From: Sporothrix humicola
Taxonomy: Eukaryota; Ascomycota; Sordariomycetes; Ophiostomatales; Ophiostomataceae
Assembly: GCA_021396245.1 (NCBI GenBank)
Contig: WNYE01000001.1
Location: 744,001 to 808,000 of the forward strand
Direction of reading: 5' to 3'
Length of the DNA: 64,000 nt
Shown: positions 1 through 14,579 of the stretch, one piece after another
Layout: each line of letters starts with the position of its first letter
Position numbering within the stretch: the stretch's first letter is position 1
Program-made: the position numbers and the translations under genes
The notes under the pieces: model-generated
What the model saw: only the letters and a program-made list of their open reading frames with translations
Databases searched by the model: none
Told to the model about the DNA's origin: nothing

Positions 1-3000
1 TTTGCCATTTTTACGGGTACTTTTGTTGTTGTTCTTATTTATTGTTTTATTTTTATAATTTACCGCACGAGACTATTGGACCGGCTAGCGCACGCCCATG
101 CATGCCATGTGTTTTTTGCCCCAAGGTGGACTTGGGCCTGCGGGTGAGTGGACTGGCAAGTTTTTTATGAGGTTGTTATTCAGTCACAGTCAATGAGGAC
201 AATATAAAAAAAAAATTATGTTGTCGGCATGTTGTCCAGTCCGAATGCTCCGTCGTCGGGACGGCTGCTTCCAGACGTTGAGCGGACGTTGTATCCGCCG
301 TTGCAGGTCGACGTTGTGACATTGATGTTGCGTTGACGGAGGCTTGTTCAATGTTGCAATTGGACGTCCGGAGTAATACTTGTTTTGATTATTTTGTTCT
401 TGTTTTATTTGTTCCGTTGTGTGTATGATTCATCTCTTTTTTCTCTTCGAAACTTCTGTCACTTTTTCAAGAGTTTCTGTTGGTCATATTCACTTGGAAC
501 AAACTGACAAGAATGCCGCCTTTCTCGATTGGGTGCCTCGTGGATGCGTGGAGGCTCAATATTGGGCTTATTGGCTGATTGGTGGGCCTTGTTTTCAGCT
601 TTATTGCACACACTTTTTGTCGCCCACAGCCTCTTGGGTGCATTCGGGGTCTGCCTTTCGCTACCACTTTGCCTGTTTCTGCTCCCATTTGCTGCTATTT
701 GCTCCTTTGGAGCCTCTCAACCCCTGTTACCCCGGCTGTCTGGGCCCTTGGCGTGCAGCCGGACTCCGAATGTAACCCTACCATGCTGGCCTTGAACTTC
801 TCTTTCAGGGCGTTGACTCGCATTCATTTCTTTTCTTAACTGAATAGGCTATCTCTGAGTGGCTGGCTGTGTCTGTATGTCTTGTCTCTTTTGTTTCTCT
901 TCTTGTTGTCTTGTCTCGTTTCTGCAAGCTTTAATTCTCAGCACAACTGCTCACAACGCCCAAAACGACCACAACTTCAACGACAACCCCTGCCACTCAG
1001 GGCCTGGAACGCCACTATTACACATTACGTGCATGAAGATACGGGGTTAGAGAGACATGTCTACGTCAAAAGAAACTGCAGAACGCAGGCACAAAATTAT
1101 GTGCAACGCTCGAGTGCGACGGTTGGCTCCAAAATGGCCATCAACTATCAGTTATCAGGCTATCAAACGGTGCCTTCGAAAAGCGTTTCTCACAGCGGTT
1201 TTCCCCCCCTTTCTTTCCACAGCCGTTATGCCGCAATTCCCCATTGGCATTTCTGCAAGTCTTTTTCACCATTTCCCTTCTTGCAATGCAATTTCTTTTT
1301 CACAGTCTTTCTCTCACGATGCGCCTTTCCGCTCTCTAGGCATATGCACACATTCCTTGGTTTTGGTGTTTATTAGTTGCCCTTTGCCATATTGCACTTA
1401 GTTGCTTGGTGTGCCCATTCTGGTCTTATTTGGTCTTATTTCCGATTTGCACTGACAAGTGCACTTATGCACGTGTTACCACCACGCGAAGGATTCGCAC
1501 TTGTCCAAGTCAATAATAGCTGCCAGCGGATGGCCCCGTTCTGTGGCCCTCTTTTACCCTATTTTCGCGAGCTGCCATAGCCTCTGGCGGTTTCTCTTCT
1601 GTTTTGCCGGGCCTCTGGAGATGCCGGCCTCTCCTTTTGTTTTCAAGGTAGCTTGCCCCCGTTCTATTCCGCACTTGCTTTCTTTTCTTTGGCTTTGCCT
1701 CTAGCTTGCCGCCCTGTGAGTGGTCTAGTTGAAAAAGTAAACAATTCGACCTAAACGAACCAAAATGGGGCAAAATGAACCAAAATGAACCGAGTCAATG
1801 TCCGTGCTGCAGGCAAAAAGCATTGACCAAGTAGACGACGTCCTTGCGGGCCACTCCGCGACCTTCACCTCTTTTGGAAATGCACTTTTTCAACCTCTCC
1901 TCTTCATTGCAGTTTTTCCCCTTTTCTCCTCTTTTCCTCCTCTCGGGCCTTGCATAATTCTGCTCGTCATCCCTCGTAGTCTTCGGCATCGTTTTGCTCC
2001 GTCGATAGACTGACTTTGGGTCAGGTCTAAAGGTCTAAAAACTCGGTGTTCCATTCCTCTTTTGTCGTTTCCATGTGTTTGGCCTCGCTCAATTCGTCTT
2101 TTCAAGGAAGAACACTTCCCGTTATTGGTCTCCCCGGCTTCCTACCTTCCCAAACGGTGAGTCTTCGTCATTGTGTCGCTATCACATATCACATTGTGAA
2201 AAATTCTTCGGCGTGGTTCTGTCACTTTATGTCTCGCTTCATCACATTTTGGGTCCTCCATGTAGTATCGTGTACCCATTCTACCTTCGGGCTCATCCGA
2301 CTTACCCTGGATTGCGACGATGCTTTTTTTCCCATCATATTTCGTCACTTTCTGACGGCGGATAGTTGTCAGTTCTTCCACCTGTGTTCGGAAACCGTTT
2401 CGCCATGCCGAAATAAATGCGATGATTTCATGAGACTTTCGTATTTCCAGCTTGAAATATCAATGACTGGGTACTTTTTCTTGGCTGCTATTATTTTTTT
2501 TTAATATATTTTTGGATATTTTTTATTTCATACTGAGTTATTTTTGCATTTTTGACACAAAAAGAATGTTATGAGGTTATTCCATTGGGCTCTACGGAGT
2601 ACTCTGTTCAATATTGTTTATTTTCTCCGAAAATAAGATCCTTGCTTGAAAGTCCAAAGTCGTTTGCTCTCCATTTGATTAATTCGTGTCATGTGCACTA
2701 CCTTGACAGCCTCACGCTTCTTCTTGGCTCTTGAGAATCCACTTGCCCAATCACATGAGCTGCAAATGCAACTTTCGACTCACGATAGTTTCTCTCCAAC
2801 ACCACGGCGCGTATGCCGGAAATGGATTTACCTTCACAATTACTGTTAATTTTTGGCCGCATAGTATTGTAGTCGCCGACATTTTACTAGAGGCAACAAG
2901 ACATCTCAAGCCACCAACAGCATCAACCCCACAGCCAGCTATGCAGGGGACAATAGGAAAATTTGTTGCAAATACGACGTCTCAAAATAGCATGGCTCAA

Positions 3001-6000
3001 AAGAGAGAGACTTTGAGATGAAGAAAAAGGAAAAAGAAGAAAGCCGCCAATGCTATTTTCCGAGTTGGTTCGACTCTGCGACCTTTTCGGCAGCTTTCAT
3101 GCCAATTCGGGGTTGTCGAGTTGAGTTGAGTTGCGTTGGTCTGGGTTGCATTGCTTTTGTGTTTTCTTTGTCTTGTCTTCTGATTCATCCGTTGCTACTG
3201 TCGCCTCTTCCTCTTCCATTTTTTATTTTCCTATGTTGTATTGCGTCTCGGAGATTTTGCTCTGTAACCTCGCCACGGAATATTGTAATTTGTGGTTGCT
3301 TTTGATTTTGAAGAAAAGACTTGTGTCTCTCTCTTTTTTTCCCTTCATGCACGCTACCATTTTCAGCAATGCAGTTGTTGCTTTTTTTCGCGAACCCGAT
3401 GCCGAAGTCCACTTCAAGTGTTACCCTCCCTACCTTGCAGTTGCAGTAGGATGGACTGGTGTCAAAGATGTCAACCAAGAGCCTCCTCCATATCCCTTGC
3501 CACCCCAGCCTTTTCGAGCTATCGTGAACGCAGACTATTGAATTTAGACTTTGGCACTTTTCGCTGACACCCTGTGCCTGCATCCTCCTCGGCGGCTTCC
3601 CTTTCTAGGTACGGAGTCGTCAAGGTCTCCTTGCTTGCGCTTCTTCCGTTGTCGTCTCCCTGTCAAAGGCTACCGTCACGTCGGGGATGGACCGGGCTGC
3701 CTCGTGTCGCCCTGGTCTGAACCCCGAAGAGAAACGGGTCTCGACATGATGTCTCGTGCGTCGACTCCGTTAAAAATGCCCGCTTGACTGGAAGTGGTTT
3801 AATTATGCTTTCTTTTGACCCTCACTCTTTTCATATTTGGGGACGCCCTGTTCAGAATGCATGTATGCCGTGTTGCCGCAGGTTGCAGATTCCCCTTGCC
3901 ATTTTCTCACGATCATACACATTGTTCACGATCCTGACTGTGAGCTATCTTGGTTACTCTGATAGAAAGCCTTTTCTATCTTGATTTCTTTTTCGGCGAC
4001 GCCTCTTTTTTGAATGTTGCTTTGGAGTTGCTTTTTTTTACTCTCCCCTGCCTCCCATTCGGCATGTTTCCCATAGTCTATTTTGAATTTCCCATGTCTC
4101 TCATGCGGCTTGAGCAGATTTCACGTTGGCCGGAGTACCTCTCTGGTTCCTCGATGTCTCTCATGTCTCTGTAATTTCTTCTCTCTTTCTCTTTAATCTC
4201 CCGTCTTCAGACATATTCTGTTTTAACAATTTATCTGATATTTGACCTGTTATTTGACCTTTTATTTGCCCTTTCTTCCTACAGCATCTTGCATCATGCA
4301 GTACAACATGGAGCACAAATATATTTTCCACATTTATTTCTCTGTGATACTACATCGTAGCAGCTGTTCCGTAATGTATCTTCAAGACCGTCGGATCATA
4401 TATCATATATTCCTTCAAAACATATGATTTTGTATGACAAAGTACTGACGACAGTGTTTATGCAAGGGCCACAAGGGTCTGGATTGCAGCAACAGTGGGC
4501 AAAACACATACCAGAGCTGCAGATAGCATCTCCACGAGAACGTGGTATTCCCGGCCGGTTCCGCAACGGGGCAGGCCCCAGTTCTAACCAAGCACCCAGG
4601 CAAGGAGGCGTTGTTTTCATAGGATTCTCTAAGAAGGTGTCGGGACAAAGTGGGATATATCGAACAGGTGTTCTGCTCGTTGTAAAGCCAACCTGAGAAA
4701 AGGAGAAAAGGAGAAAATCCTCCGCTAGGTATGCAATTGTGGTGGAATCGAAGTGGATATTTGCATATGGAGTCTGCCGTAGTAGTAGTCTACATATACT
4801 GTACAAAGTAGTCTGAGGTCTGTCGTCCGTTTTCCATCAACTAGCATCAACTACTAGCAATTGTCCATATCAAAAGGACGGGAGGGGGCCCGGTTCCGAC
4901 GGGTTCTTCCCAAAGAGCCCCTCCGCTAAGTTGACCAGATCCTGCATTGAAAGGGAAAAAGTCACTACATGAAGCCAAAAATTGGCAAAACTATGTTGCG
5001 TATTTGCACTTGGAGAGTAATGGCTCCAAGCAAGGTGCTTTCGTCGTGAATTTAGTAGTCCAGCCCCCCCCTACGGAATAGTGGGCTGCAGAGTGATGAA
5101 AAAGTTCACCAAAAAGTACCAAACAGCCCAGAGGAAAAAGTAAATATTTACATCTTCACCGAAAACCCAAGAGCCGGCGCGCTCGTAGCTGCCAGCACTA
5201 GCACAGGACGAGAATAGCAGTAGAGCACGATGTATGAGTGCTGGTTGTTGGTGCTGGTTGTTGGTGCTGGTTGTTGGTGCTGGCGCTGGTTCTGTTCTTG
5301 GTGTTGTGGGTGCTGTAAGGCGTTGGAGCTTTGGGGCTTTTGGTGGAGGTTTTTGTTAGCGAAAAGTCGTTTTTGGAGAACACAAGGCCCACGATGTCTA
5401 AATGTGGCCAAGTAAACCAACAGACATCCACAAAACGCCCACCAACATCGGCATACTGATTCTCCATTTGTCTTCATACCCGTTGCTTATTTCTCGTTTG
5501 CCTTTGCGAGTTTCCTTTTCTAGTAGTTGTGAACCGAAAAGAGTCCAACAGACTTTTGTCATTCAGTAGCAAGTGTCTCTTGTGTCTTTTTTCGACTCTT
5601 TTCTTCCAGCTATGCCCAGTCCTGCTCTTTTCCTCTTTGGGAATGTGCACGGTGAACATGCTCGTTGGTTCTGGTTTGGCTTTTCTTGAAGATAGGCTTC
5701 AAATAGGGTTTTGAATTTTGAGCACAGAAAACACCACAAACACAAGAAGACAGAAAACAGAAAACACAGCTTGACAAAAGTAGTAATCCCGTCCGCCTCT
5801 TATTCTCTTCGTCTGCCCTCCGGCCATTCCCTCTCCTCGGCACGGCAGGCCATCCGTCTTCCGCGACCCTTTTTTGGCCTTTTTTGGCTTACTTTGGTTC
5901 TCTTTTGGTCGTTATGGGCGTTCGCTTCATCGATAGTCTGGAGACTAAGATAGACAGGCCCAGGGGCATCCAGCCTATCGGCGCACAACCTCTCCCACTC

Positions 6001-6539
6001 CCATCGGCACAAAACCATATACAGCCTATCGGCACAAGTTTTGCGGTAAGATGCATGGCTTTGCATAACTTACTTTGAATCTAGGAACGTGCACACGCCC
6101 CTCCAAAAAGCTTCGAGGATTTGCACACCGGTTCGCTTAAGGTTCCTCGTAGGGCGAGAAGGGCGAAAAGGACAAAAACGGAAAGAAAAGCGAGAATAAT
6201 GAGAAAGGCGAGAAAAGGAGCACAGAAGCCACCCACAAGAGAACGAGACCACTGCATTCCGGTTGAAGGGCCAGACCGGGTGAAGTGTTTTTGGGAGAAC
6301 AAACTAGCAGACCGGTTGCTATCCGTTACGATTATGAAATATGCCACCACGATGCCTAGTATTACTGAGTATTATTTACATGTCGTCTCGCATGTTAGTC
6401 ATTGTGCCGCGGTTGGGGGGGAGTGATTGCCCGCAAGGAGTAACCAAAATAAATAAAACAGATAAATGGAAGACAGACAAGTCTTGCCCAGGCCTCGCTT
6501 GCGATTTTATTACCAAGTTTTCTCTCCGACGTACGACTC
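1..6539. other. Non-coding left desert, part 1
   Basis: No coding region can be supported here. Open frames are short, overlap on both strands, and are rich in Ser, Phe, Leu and Cys, which is what T/C-rich non-coding DNA yields when translated. Visible content: a pair of near-identical CAAAATGAACC units around 1770-1793, a TACGGAGTA motif at 2593-2601, a 13-bp tandem repeat at 5239-5283, and mixed-composition DNA elsewhere. I found no tRNA B-box with a foldable partner and no conserved protein motif. Confidence 0.7.
5239..5283. repeat. Tandem repeat, 13-bp unit x 3.5
   Basis: The unit TGCTGGTTGTTGG is repeated three times exactly, at 5239-5251, 5252-5264 and 5265-5277, followed by a partial fourth copy. 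A degenerate TGG/TGT-rich tail continues to about 5310. The 13-bp length shifts the reading frame at each copy, which argues against a coding repeat. Confidence 0.95.
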
Positions 6540-7390
6540 TTTCCATCGAACCACCTTTGCCTCGCTTGTGTCGCCATTATTCCTCTTTTGTGCTGTGTGT
6601 CTGCGTCTATTTTCTTCTTTTGCTATTCTTCCGCTCTTTGGCATCACCATCATGTTCCAGATTCTGTTAGCCAAGATGCAGTCGTGTGTGTGGACACAAC
6701 CCTCAAGATACGAACCCCTCTTTTGATCATTATGCCGTTATCGTTTCTTCGATTTCTCGTCACTTTTCTTCTCTCTTTTCTCTGTTCTCTTGTCACTCTT
6801 TTGTCTCTTTCGTCTCTCTCCTTACTCCGTACTCTACCCCTCTCTACTGAGACATTCAAATGGCCAGTGCGGCTGAACCGGGGGCCCTGTCCATGATCGC
6901 CGCTATTCCCGTTGTCCCAGCGCCACTCACTTTTCTTTTGTGTTTTCTTCTCTGCTTCCTTTTTGTGCCCTGCTTTCTTTTTCTGCGCATCTTTGCTCCT
7001 CATCGGTCTTCTCTGTGTCTCTCTGTGTCTTTTTGGTGTCTCTTTTGTCTCTCGTCAGTTTCCTCTTTTTCGTGTTCACTTCCTCTTTGGGCACAAGCGA
7101 GAGAGCATTGTCTTGCTTCCTTGTGCGGTCTAGTGCTGTCTCGGACTGGATATAATTTATTGATTTTATTCTCCATTTATCGATTATTTTGCTTCTTCCC
7201 CTCCGATTCTCTTCCTTCCCTCTCCCACCAGCACATCCCCTCACTTTCTTCTTCTTCTCCCACCGTTCGTTGCTCAGAGACAGGACCGGCTACTGTCTTG
7301 CCCACACTTTTTCTTTTCTTTTTTTCTTTCTTTTCTTCTTCCAGTATCCCTTCTCTCCGCCCGCCCTCTCCAAGGCACCCAAGGGATAGA
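6540..7390. other. Pyrimidine-rich tract on the + strand
   Basis: This stretch of roughly 850 bases is dominated by T and C on the + strand (TTTCTT, TCTCTC and CTTTTC words), with short breaks near 6650-6720 and 6860-6910. It includes TACTCCGTA at 6823-6831. A 266-codon open frame (6860-7660) runs through it, but its product is low-complexity Phe/Ser/Leu/Cys and I treat it as fortuitous. Such tracts occur in fungal promoters and leaders. No start, splice signals or protein motif were found next to it. Confidence 0.6.
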
Positions 7391-10300
7391 GAAGAGCTAT
7401 TCTCCAGCCCACACCTGGTTTATCCCACCTCTTTGAGGGCATCTTGTGTCCACACCACTCTTACACCGAAATGCACCAAGATAGACACCACCGTAAACAC
7501 CACAGTAGAGTCCAGAACGGGGCGTAATTGTCAGATGCTCTCTCCTCTGACGCCACACCGTTACTCAGTAAGGCACAGGCACAAAATTCAGTCTTCTCCT
7601 GTTGATCCTCATTTTTTCCCAGGCAAGGGATACAAGTGTTGGCGAGTTGAACTACGTTGATATCGAAAGTTGATGCGATATGTTCGTGATAAAATGGGAC
7701 TCCATTCGAGTCAATTAAAGAGGTCCAAGTTTAAGAGGTCTCAGTCGTGAGGACACGATCTCGATGAAGACTGTAGGTCATTAAGCTGTAGAAGTGGGCA
7801 GAGAACGGCGTAGTTAACTCCATTCTACGCAAGGGAATCTGCGAGGATGCGTGATCGTGATGAAGAATAACCAGATGTCGACCGAGTTGCCGTGGGTGAT
7901 GTAGAATACTGCATGCAATCATACTGTACATACGTCGTACAATATTGTCCACTCAACTTACACCATTCTTGTCACTATCGCGTCGACGAACGGTAATCGT
8001 CCTCTGTACCACGGGCCACCTTGGCCACACTCAAGTAGGAACCACACAGTACGACCCCTCCAACTTTTAGACCACCACACTCGTTCATGCAACCTCTTAA
8101 GGCTCCGCGTTCCCGTTTTCCGCGTCCTCCAACCAAGATCGCGTCTCCGATCGCGTCTACTAATCAGAATCATAACCGACTCGGCCTTTCAGTCTTTTTA
8201 TTTCTTCTTTCGGCCATTTTAGTCTTTTTGTCGTCTAGTTCACAGTTGGACGCCTCTTTTTGTTCTCCTCACATTGACATGACGCCTCACCTTGCTTTGC
8301 ATCTTGGGCCTGTCTCCCTTGATCACGTCTATCTCAAAGGCAGCACGCGCTGCTATCAAGACACCTTCTTTTCTCGTAGTGTTTTCGATCGTTTTTTTTT
8401 AAGACTAATTCTCCTGCACACCCACTTCGTATTCGTCCTGTTAGTCGGCTCCTTGCTTCGTTCCTGACTGTGCTGCCCTTGTGTGCCTGGATGTTCCCTA
8501 CCCGTTCCTAGATATTCATCCCTGATGTTCTTTGATATAGGGGCCTTTTTTCAGGAGAATTACATTCCAGTCACGAAGCAAAAGGTCCCGACAGAACGGG
8601 AAGCTCTCAACGGGCGCGTCGTCGGAGGTTGATCTCTTTTTTTGCACAGGACGACGGTCTCGACTCTTCACAATTTTAAAATGGTCAAGCCCTTGCTTGG
8701 AGAGCGTGTAAAAGTGTCGTTGAAGCTGGCGTTTTTGGCCTTTTGTGTCTCTTTGTGCCCATTATTTTCTCATCATCGCCGATTCACGGATTCACCGATT
8801 TATTGCAGAAAAATGGAGATAGCCTGATGACTCTGTCTCTTGTTTCCACAGCGAGAGCGCAGGGGGATGGAAGAGGTGCAAAAGCGAAATTACAAACGCG
8901 TGGAATAGAAGACATATGATGACTGGACCGACCAGACGACACACATCTCGTGACATTGTCAACGCGGCTGTTCGACAGCGTGACAGAAGCAAGACGCGCT
9001 TGCACATCGCTGACACCTTTGTTTGACGTCGCTTGTTCGTCTTTTACCATCTTCATTAAACTTGCATCCCTCTCAGCCTTGATGGGATATTCTTCGGTGT
9101 ACGTTGTAGTCTCGATACAAAACTCTTCAAGTACCTGGCAGATACTTTGATCTGATCCACAGTCGCCCGATGACGTGCGGGTCGATCATCAATGTAATTC
9201 TCCTGAGCCGCGAGAGAAAGAGTTAAAGTACGATACAAAAGACGGAAGAAAGAAAAGAACAGGGAAAACGGAAAGCGGAAAGCAGAAAGCGGAAAGGAAG
9301 CTTGGGCCCTGTGTTGCCCTGTGCCCTGAGCTTGTCCTGAAGGATGTGGGGAAGCTGTTTTGACGGACCAAAACGCTTTAACAAAAACCCTTTGAAAGGA
9401 CCAGGGGTAGCGCAGTGACACGATCTTGATAAGGCAGGTGGGAGGTAGCGGAACTCGTCCATGCAGCCACCATTCTGTCACCAGCCGTACTTTTGACGTT
9501 TGACATTACGACGGAAGTTGTGGTCCTGTCTTTTGTTGTGCTGCTGCTGTAATACTGTGCATTTTCTCGTATTTCAGACGCATGCAGTCTTTCTGTGTGT
9601 AATGGCGGCTTGCAACGTTGTTCTGCCATTGATCCTCATCCTTTAATTTTTTCTGTACGCGTTCTTTTGATTTTCCTTTTACGGTAATTACGTGTATCTC
9701 GTTTTTATCTTCTTTCCGACTTCCGACTCTGTCTTTCCGTCTTTCCGTTTTGCCTTGTTTTCTTCTTTTCCACTTTGCAAGCTACGATCGCAGTTGACAT
9801 CCCCTGTCGTGATTAAGGTTCTGTGGGCTTGCAGGGCAGACGCGATCACGATCAAGATGCCGTGTCGTTCGTGACCAGGGTTCAGGTTCGGAGGTGTTCA
9901 TGACCAGGATTAAACGGAGAGAAAAGAAGAAATAGGGACAGGGGTTACGGCACTGACAAGCTGAAAGGGCCACCTGAACAGGGGTCGTGCTCTGTAAAAA
10001 CAGGGGTTGAGAGCGGGAAGGACAGCAGGGATTGTCAAAAGTTGGGGAGCCTGTCCACGGTTGGTCACAGCTGTCCACTTACAAGGACAGCGCGCTTCGG
10101 AGTTTTTCTGTCGTCTTTCATTGCCTTCTTCGCCCTCAAAGGCGCAGTTCATTACTCTTTGGCGTCTCGGCAGGAGATCGAGAGGGTCTGTAGGGTCACA
10201 TCGGGCACATCTTTCAGCTTTATTTCGTCTTTCCTTTTGTCTTGCTTTCTGTCTTTCTGTCTTTCTTTTCCTTCATCTTCATCTTTCTTCACCTGTTACT

Positions 10301-13300
10301 AGGGCAATGATTACTCGATGATGGCATGATCAGGTCATCTGTCTCGGTTGTGTTTCTTTTTTCTTTTCTTTTTCCTTTCCTTTTCTTCTTGGCCTCGTCG
10401 TCAATTTGAATCATTTCAAATAATTCATGCACCCTCGCGGGCAGTCATAATTTTAAAGTGGCCATTTGACTGAAAAGGCTGCACCACATGGACACTTTCA
10501 CTTGCATCAGACCTCCACCATCTGTGCCTGAGGTGACATCCCGTCGCGATTACGGGCGGCTGATGCAGTGCATTCAACGGTTTAACCGGGGAGAAAGGAG
10601 AAAATGCAAGGACACTACTGGGAACGGACATGATCGAGCTGTAAGGGACAGAAAAAGGAAGACGACAAATGCAAAAACAGAGGAATAAGGCACAAACGAA
10701 ACGAAACGTGCTCGATCGAGCACACACCCAATTCTATATCCCTTCTCCCCGTCTTTCTTGATAAGCAATTGAGATGCCTGTCCGTCCATACGAGTATCGA
10801 CATTTTGGGACAGTATTTGCAGTATTTCCGACGATGGTCACGATGATCCGGCATTGCAAATGGGGATGATCCGGGTTGCCTCAGAAGATACTCGTAAATA
10901 CACCCAAAGGACGATGGACTTTGCGAGGCGTACAATTTTAATACAAACGTAAATACACAGTAAGTGATAGTACAAGGTGTCTATCAGCTGAGCTGGGAGG
11001 AGAAAATGAGTGGGCTGTCAGCGCTACGAACCAAGGATGTTAGTGATGGGCAACAATCGGCGTTCAACCACTAACAAAAGTGTGCCAAATCGACCACTAA
11101 CACCCACTAACACTCACTAAAAAAATACACTGCAGGCCCCTCCCGCGCACAGCTTTCTCCGGTGACAGCTCCTCGGGACCTTCTCTACTTCTCCCCTTCC
11201 CCTCGTCTTGAGTGACACGTCCCCTTCTCTCTTTGTCTGCCAACACCCTCCTTCACCGAATTCAGTAGATCGCCATCTAACGGCAACCTCGGCAAGGCGC
11301 ATCGTGGATGGGTCCCTGGGAAGCAAAAGTGCAAAAGTGCAAAAGTGCGCCTCAGTTAAGAGAGAAGAGCGGCTCGGCCGTCTTGGCTTGTGAGGGGAAG
11401 ACGACGGATAGACGACGGACAGAAGACGGGCAACGACTTCAACACACTTGCGCGTTGTTTGTGCTTCACTGGTGCATCGTGGCAGTACTTTTGATTTTCG
11501 TTGTGTTCGGCAGTTATAATTGCAAATTTCGTGTCTGTATTATATTTTATGATAGAACTTTGTTCAGTTCATAGCTTTTTGTGTCAATTGCACTTAAACT
11601 GTGTCCTTTTTATTTTTGTTAAAAAAAAAACCCAAAAAAAAACCGAGAAAGTAAACAAATCAATAAAGGAGACATATCATGCCTCTGTACTAGTACTTCT
11701 TTACTCAATACATATCTTGGTCCCGAGAATTTCCAAGAAAACAATAGTGGCCTCACCAAGCCTTGACAAACTAGCTGCATCTTCTCATCTTCTGATATTG
11801 TGAAGCTCTTTCTTGCCTTGTCGAGTTTGTGCACCACCACACCCTCATATGCCCAGCCTAGTCGTCGAAAGTAGCTCACACGCCGTTCACTGTCCAATGA
11901 AAGCTCAGTGCTTGCCCGACGTTTCTGCTTGCCTGTCTTGACGCGCTCAGCCGCGTCTTTGGAGCGTCGATCGCGGACAGGGAGGCTTTCGTCTAGCGGG
12001 AAGTGGACTAGCATCGATGAGCTCAACTCTCTCAAGGTCAAAAGCATGACGAAAAAGAAAAGACGGACAAGAGGTCTATGTAAAAAGTAAGTCAGAGTCC
12101 TGTGCCAAGAGCACACTTTCTATCCGTCGTCGCTTTCTTCCCATTCGAATATCCGTCCACGATCGAAGCGGACATTTTTTGTATATTTTATGTAGTCTTC
12201 CGTTGTTTTCTTATTTGTTTTCTTTTTCACGGGCATTTTTCTTGTTTATCTTCGTCCTTGCATCTTGTCATTTTCCGTGCTGTATTTATTCTTCTTGACG
12301 TTACTCCGTCAACTGCATAAACGACGCTTTTTTTCTACCCAGATATCTCGTTGCTTTCTTTTAAATGTGCGGGTAACAGACTGATAAGTATCACAAGTTA
12401 ATCCATCTACTCCCATCGACTTCTCTTCTCTCCTACTCCACCTCTCCCCACAACCCGTCTTCGATCGCGGCGCGTTTTTAGGCCATCGCCTTTCCCTCGA
12501 CAGCTTGTCTCTCTTCTCTTTCTCTCTTCTCTATTACCCTATGATTCCTCTTCTGGCAACCGCCCATGTCCCTCTTCTTCCCATCTTCCCATGAACGGTC
12601 TGGATCGTCCTGGATCGCCCTCCTCGGCTCTACTCGTTCTTCGCAATGTCTTCGCATATTTGCTTTTGCCTCCTCTTATTTGCTTTTTCGGATTTCTCGG
12701 GATACCCTGTCGCCCTCGACTTTTGGATGGCCAAATTTCTTTTTCCTCTGAGACACAGACACGCATTTGCCCCAAATACCCAAAATGATCCAAAATGATC
12801 AGAGGGATCGACTGTCGATTGTAAGAAAGGAGCAAAATCTTCCTGGCTTCTGTTTGACCGGCTCAAGCGAACTCAGGCACTGAACCAGACCTGTCTGGCC
12901 TTGTCGGCCCTTTCTGAGCCTTCTGTTGCTTTGGATTTGCTTTGTTAGGAGCGTCGTACTGGATTTCCTGTCCACCTGTCTCTAAACTCATAAAATACTG
13001 TCGTCACGATCTACACAAAGCCCACACAAAACGTCCACAGCTGAATACAATGTCTGGTCCACTGTACTTTGGACGGCCAATTTCCTCATGCAGGAACAAT
13101 TGTCGACATGATCCATGAATCATCATTACTCTATGACCCCATCGCGATCTGGCTGTCGCAATCATCGTTCGTGATGCTCCATACGAGCTGCCTGACGCCT
13201 CGTTTTTTTTAGGTTGTATCCTCGATCTGTGGACTCCGTACAATAGTCTCTTTTCTCGTCTTTACTTACTTTCTTCTTTCGTACGGCACGGACCTGTCGC

Positions 13301-14579
13301 CGCCCCAATCGTAGGCTAGTTTTGCGTTTTGGCCAGGCGTCTTGAAGCACTAGCTCTCAGGCTCTCAGACTTTCAAGTTGAGAATCAGAACTAGTCAATG
13401 ACAGCCAGGAACAGGACTGTGAATTTCCATTGGTTTATTCAGCTGGCTGTTGGCATTATTGGCGGCTGACTTAGTGTCGACCGCGAAGAGCTATCGTGGT
13501 TCTTCCGCTTTTACTGTCGCCCCTTCAGATCCCAGACTCGTATGACTGGTGAGCAGAATGGACCCAAAAAGAGGACGGAGGCGTACGAATGGCTTTTGGT
13601 GGACTTTCCAGCAATTCCTAGCAAGCGATCTGGGCACTGACTCGATACTCGGGGCGACACTATTCCAGCCACTTACTTTTCCTTTCCCACTAGATACTCT
13701 GGAGACATCTGGCTGGCATCGGCCGGTACTAGACGATGCACGTGGCGTTTTCGTCAGATGCAAATAAAAAATGCGAAAAAATACAAAAGACACACGCAAG
13801 ACTGAACGCACAGGTCAAGATCCTCCCGTCGGGGACCCGTTTCCGCCCGCCCCGGCCGCCCGCACGGTCTTTATCAGTCGCTGGCGCTGTCGTTGTCAGT
13901 TTGTCCAGTTGCCGTGGCATATCCTTGAGGTTTAATGTGGCTGCACTATTAAGCGAATGATGCAAAATACAAGTCAAGTGTATCTTCCACTTGCACAGAC
14001 GAGAAATCGATTAATCAGGGCATATCCTAGACAAAAGGCGTTCCGTTGTGTGCGTTCATGCCAAATTCTTTACTTTTTATTCAAAAATACGCGGATACAG
14101 GGCTGACGTACAGCATATGTCGAGTTTGAACGCCATTCGTGTTTCGTGATATGCGAGTACGACGCACAACATAGGAGAGGCCGAGTGGCTGCAAAAAGAA
14201 GGAATAAAGAATCAATAGAATGAATGCCTTGACTGAATATGAATTTTGGTTGGTGGAATACCCTGCAGAGCTGTGGACAGGGGTGTCAGTGTATTCTTGA
14301 GACTGCCAGCATTGTCAGACTTTTCTTCCTCCAGGTTTGCTCGAAGTCTCAAAGAGGAAACGAAACATCTTCAGTGGCGGGCTGGTCTGCCCTGTTTTGT
14401 GAGGAACGCCTGTTTCAATGAACCAGAGATTTACTCAGCAAAAAGACAGGGGTTGGGATAAGAATACTGGCCTGAGTATGGTATGAACGGTTCGAGGAGT
14501 GTCTCAAGCACGGATGCTGTGTTGTTCTTCGAAGATTATCATATTCTTCCTACATATGCCTGTCGTACAGAATGTGGCA
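7391..14579. other. Non-coding left desert, part 2
   Basis: No gene is supported. Content includes a TACGTCGTA palindrome at 7931-7939, an 8-bp tandem repeat at 11323-11348, an A-rich segment at about 11620-11645, and paired CCAAAATGATC-type words at about 12780-12800. A minus-strand open frame at 11619-12116 contains a moderately protein-like middle (charged, mixed residues), but it starts and ends in low-complexity sequence and matches no family I recognise. Confidence 0.65.
11323..11348. repeat. Tandem repeat, 8-bp unit x 3
   Basis: GCAAAAGT is repeated three times in direct succession, followed by GC. The repeat is short and exact. Confidence 0.95.

Noticed and set aside
882..1376. 164-codon frame with a signal-peptide-like start
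   Set aside because: It begins at TTG rather than ATG, and the hydrophobic start is a by-product of T/C-rich DNA. No family features follow.
6860..7660. 266-codon open frame on the + strand
   Set aside because: The product is low-complexity Phe/Ser/Leu/Cys from a pyrimidine tract, with no domain and no codon bias like the real genes.
11619..12116. 165-codon minus-strand frame with a charged middle part
   Set aside because: Its ends are low-complexity (the A-rich segment read as Phe), it has no known motif, and an opposite-strand frame overlaps it.
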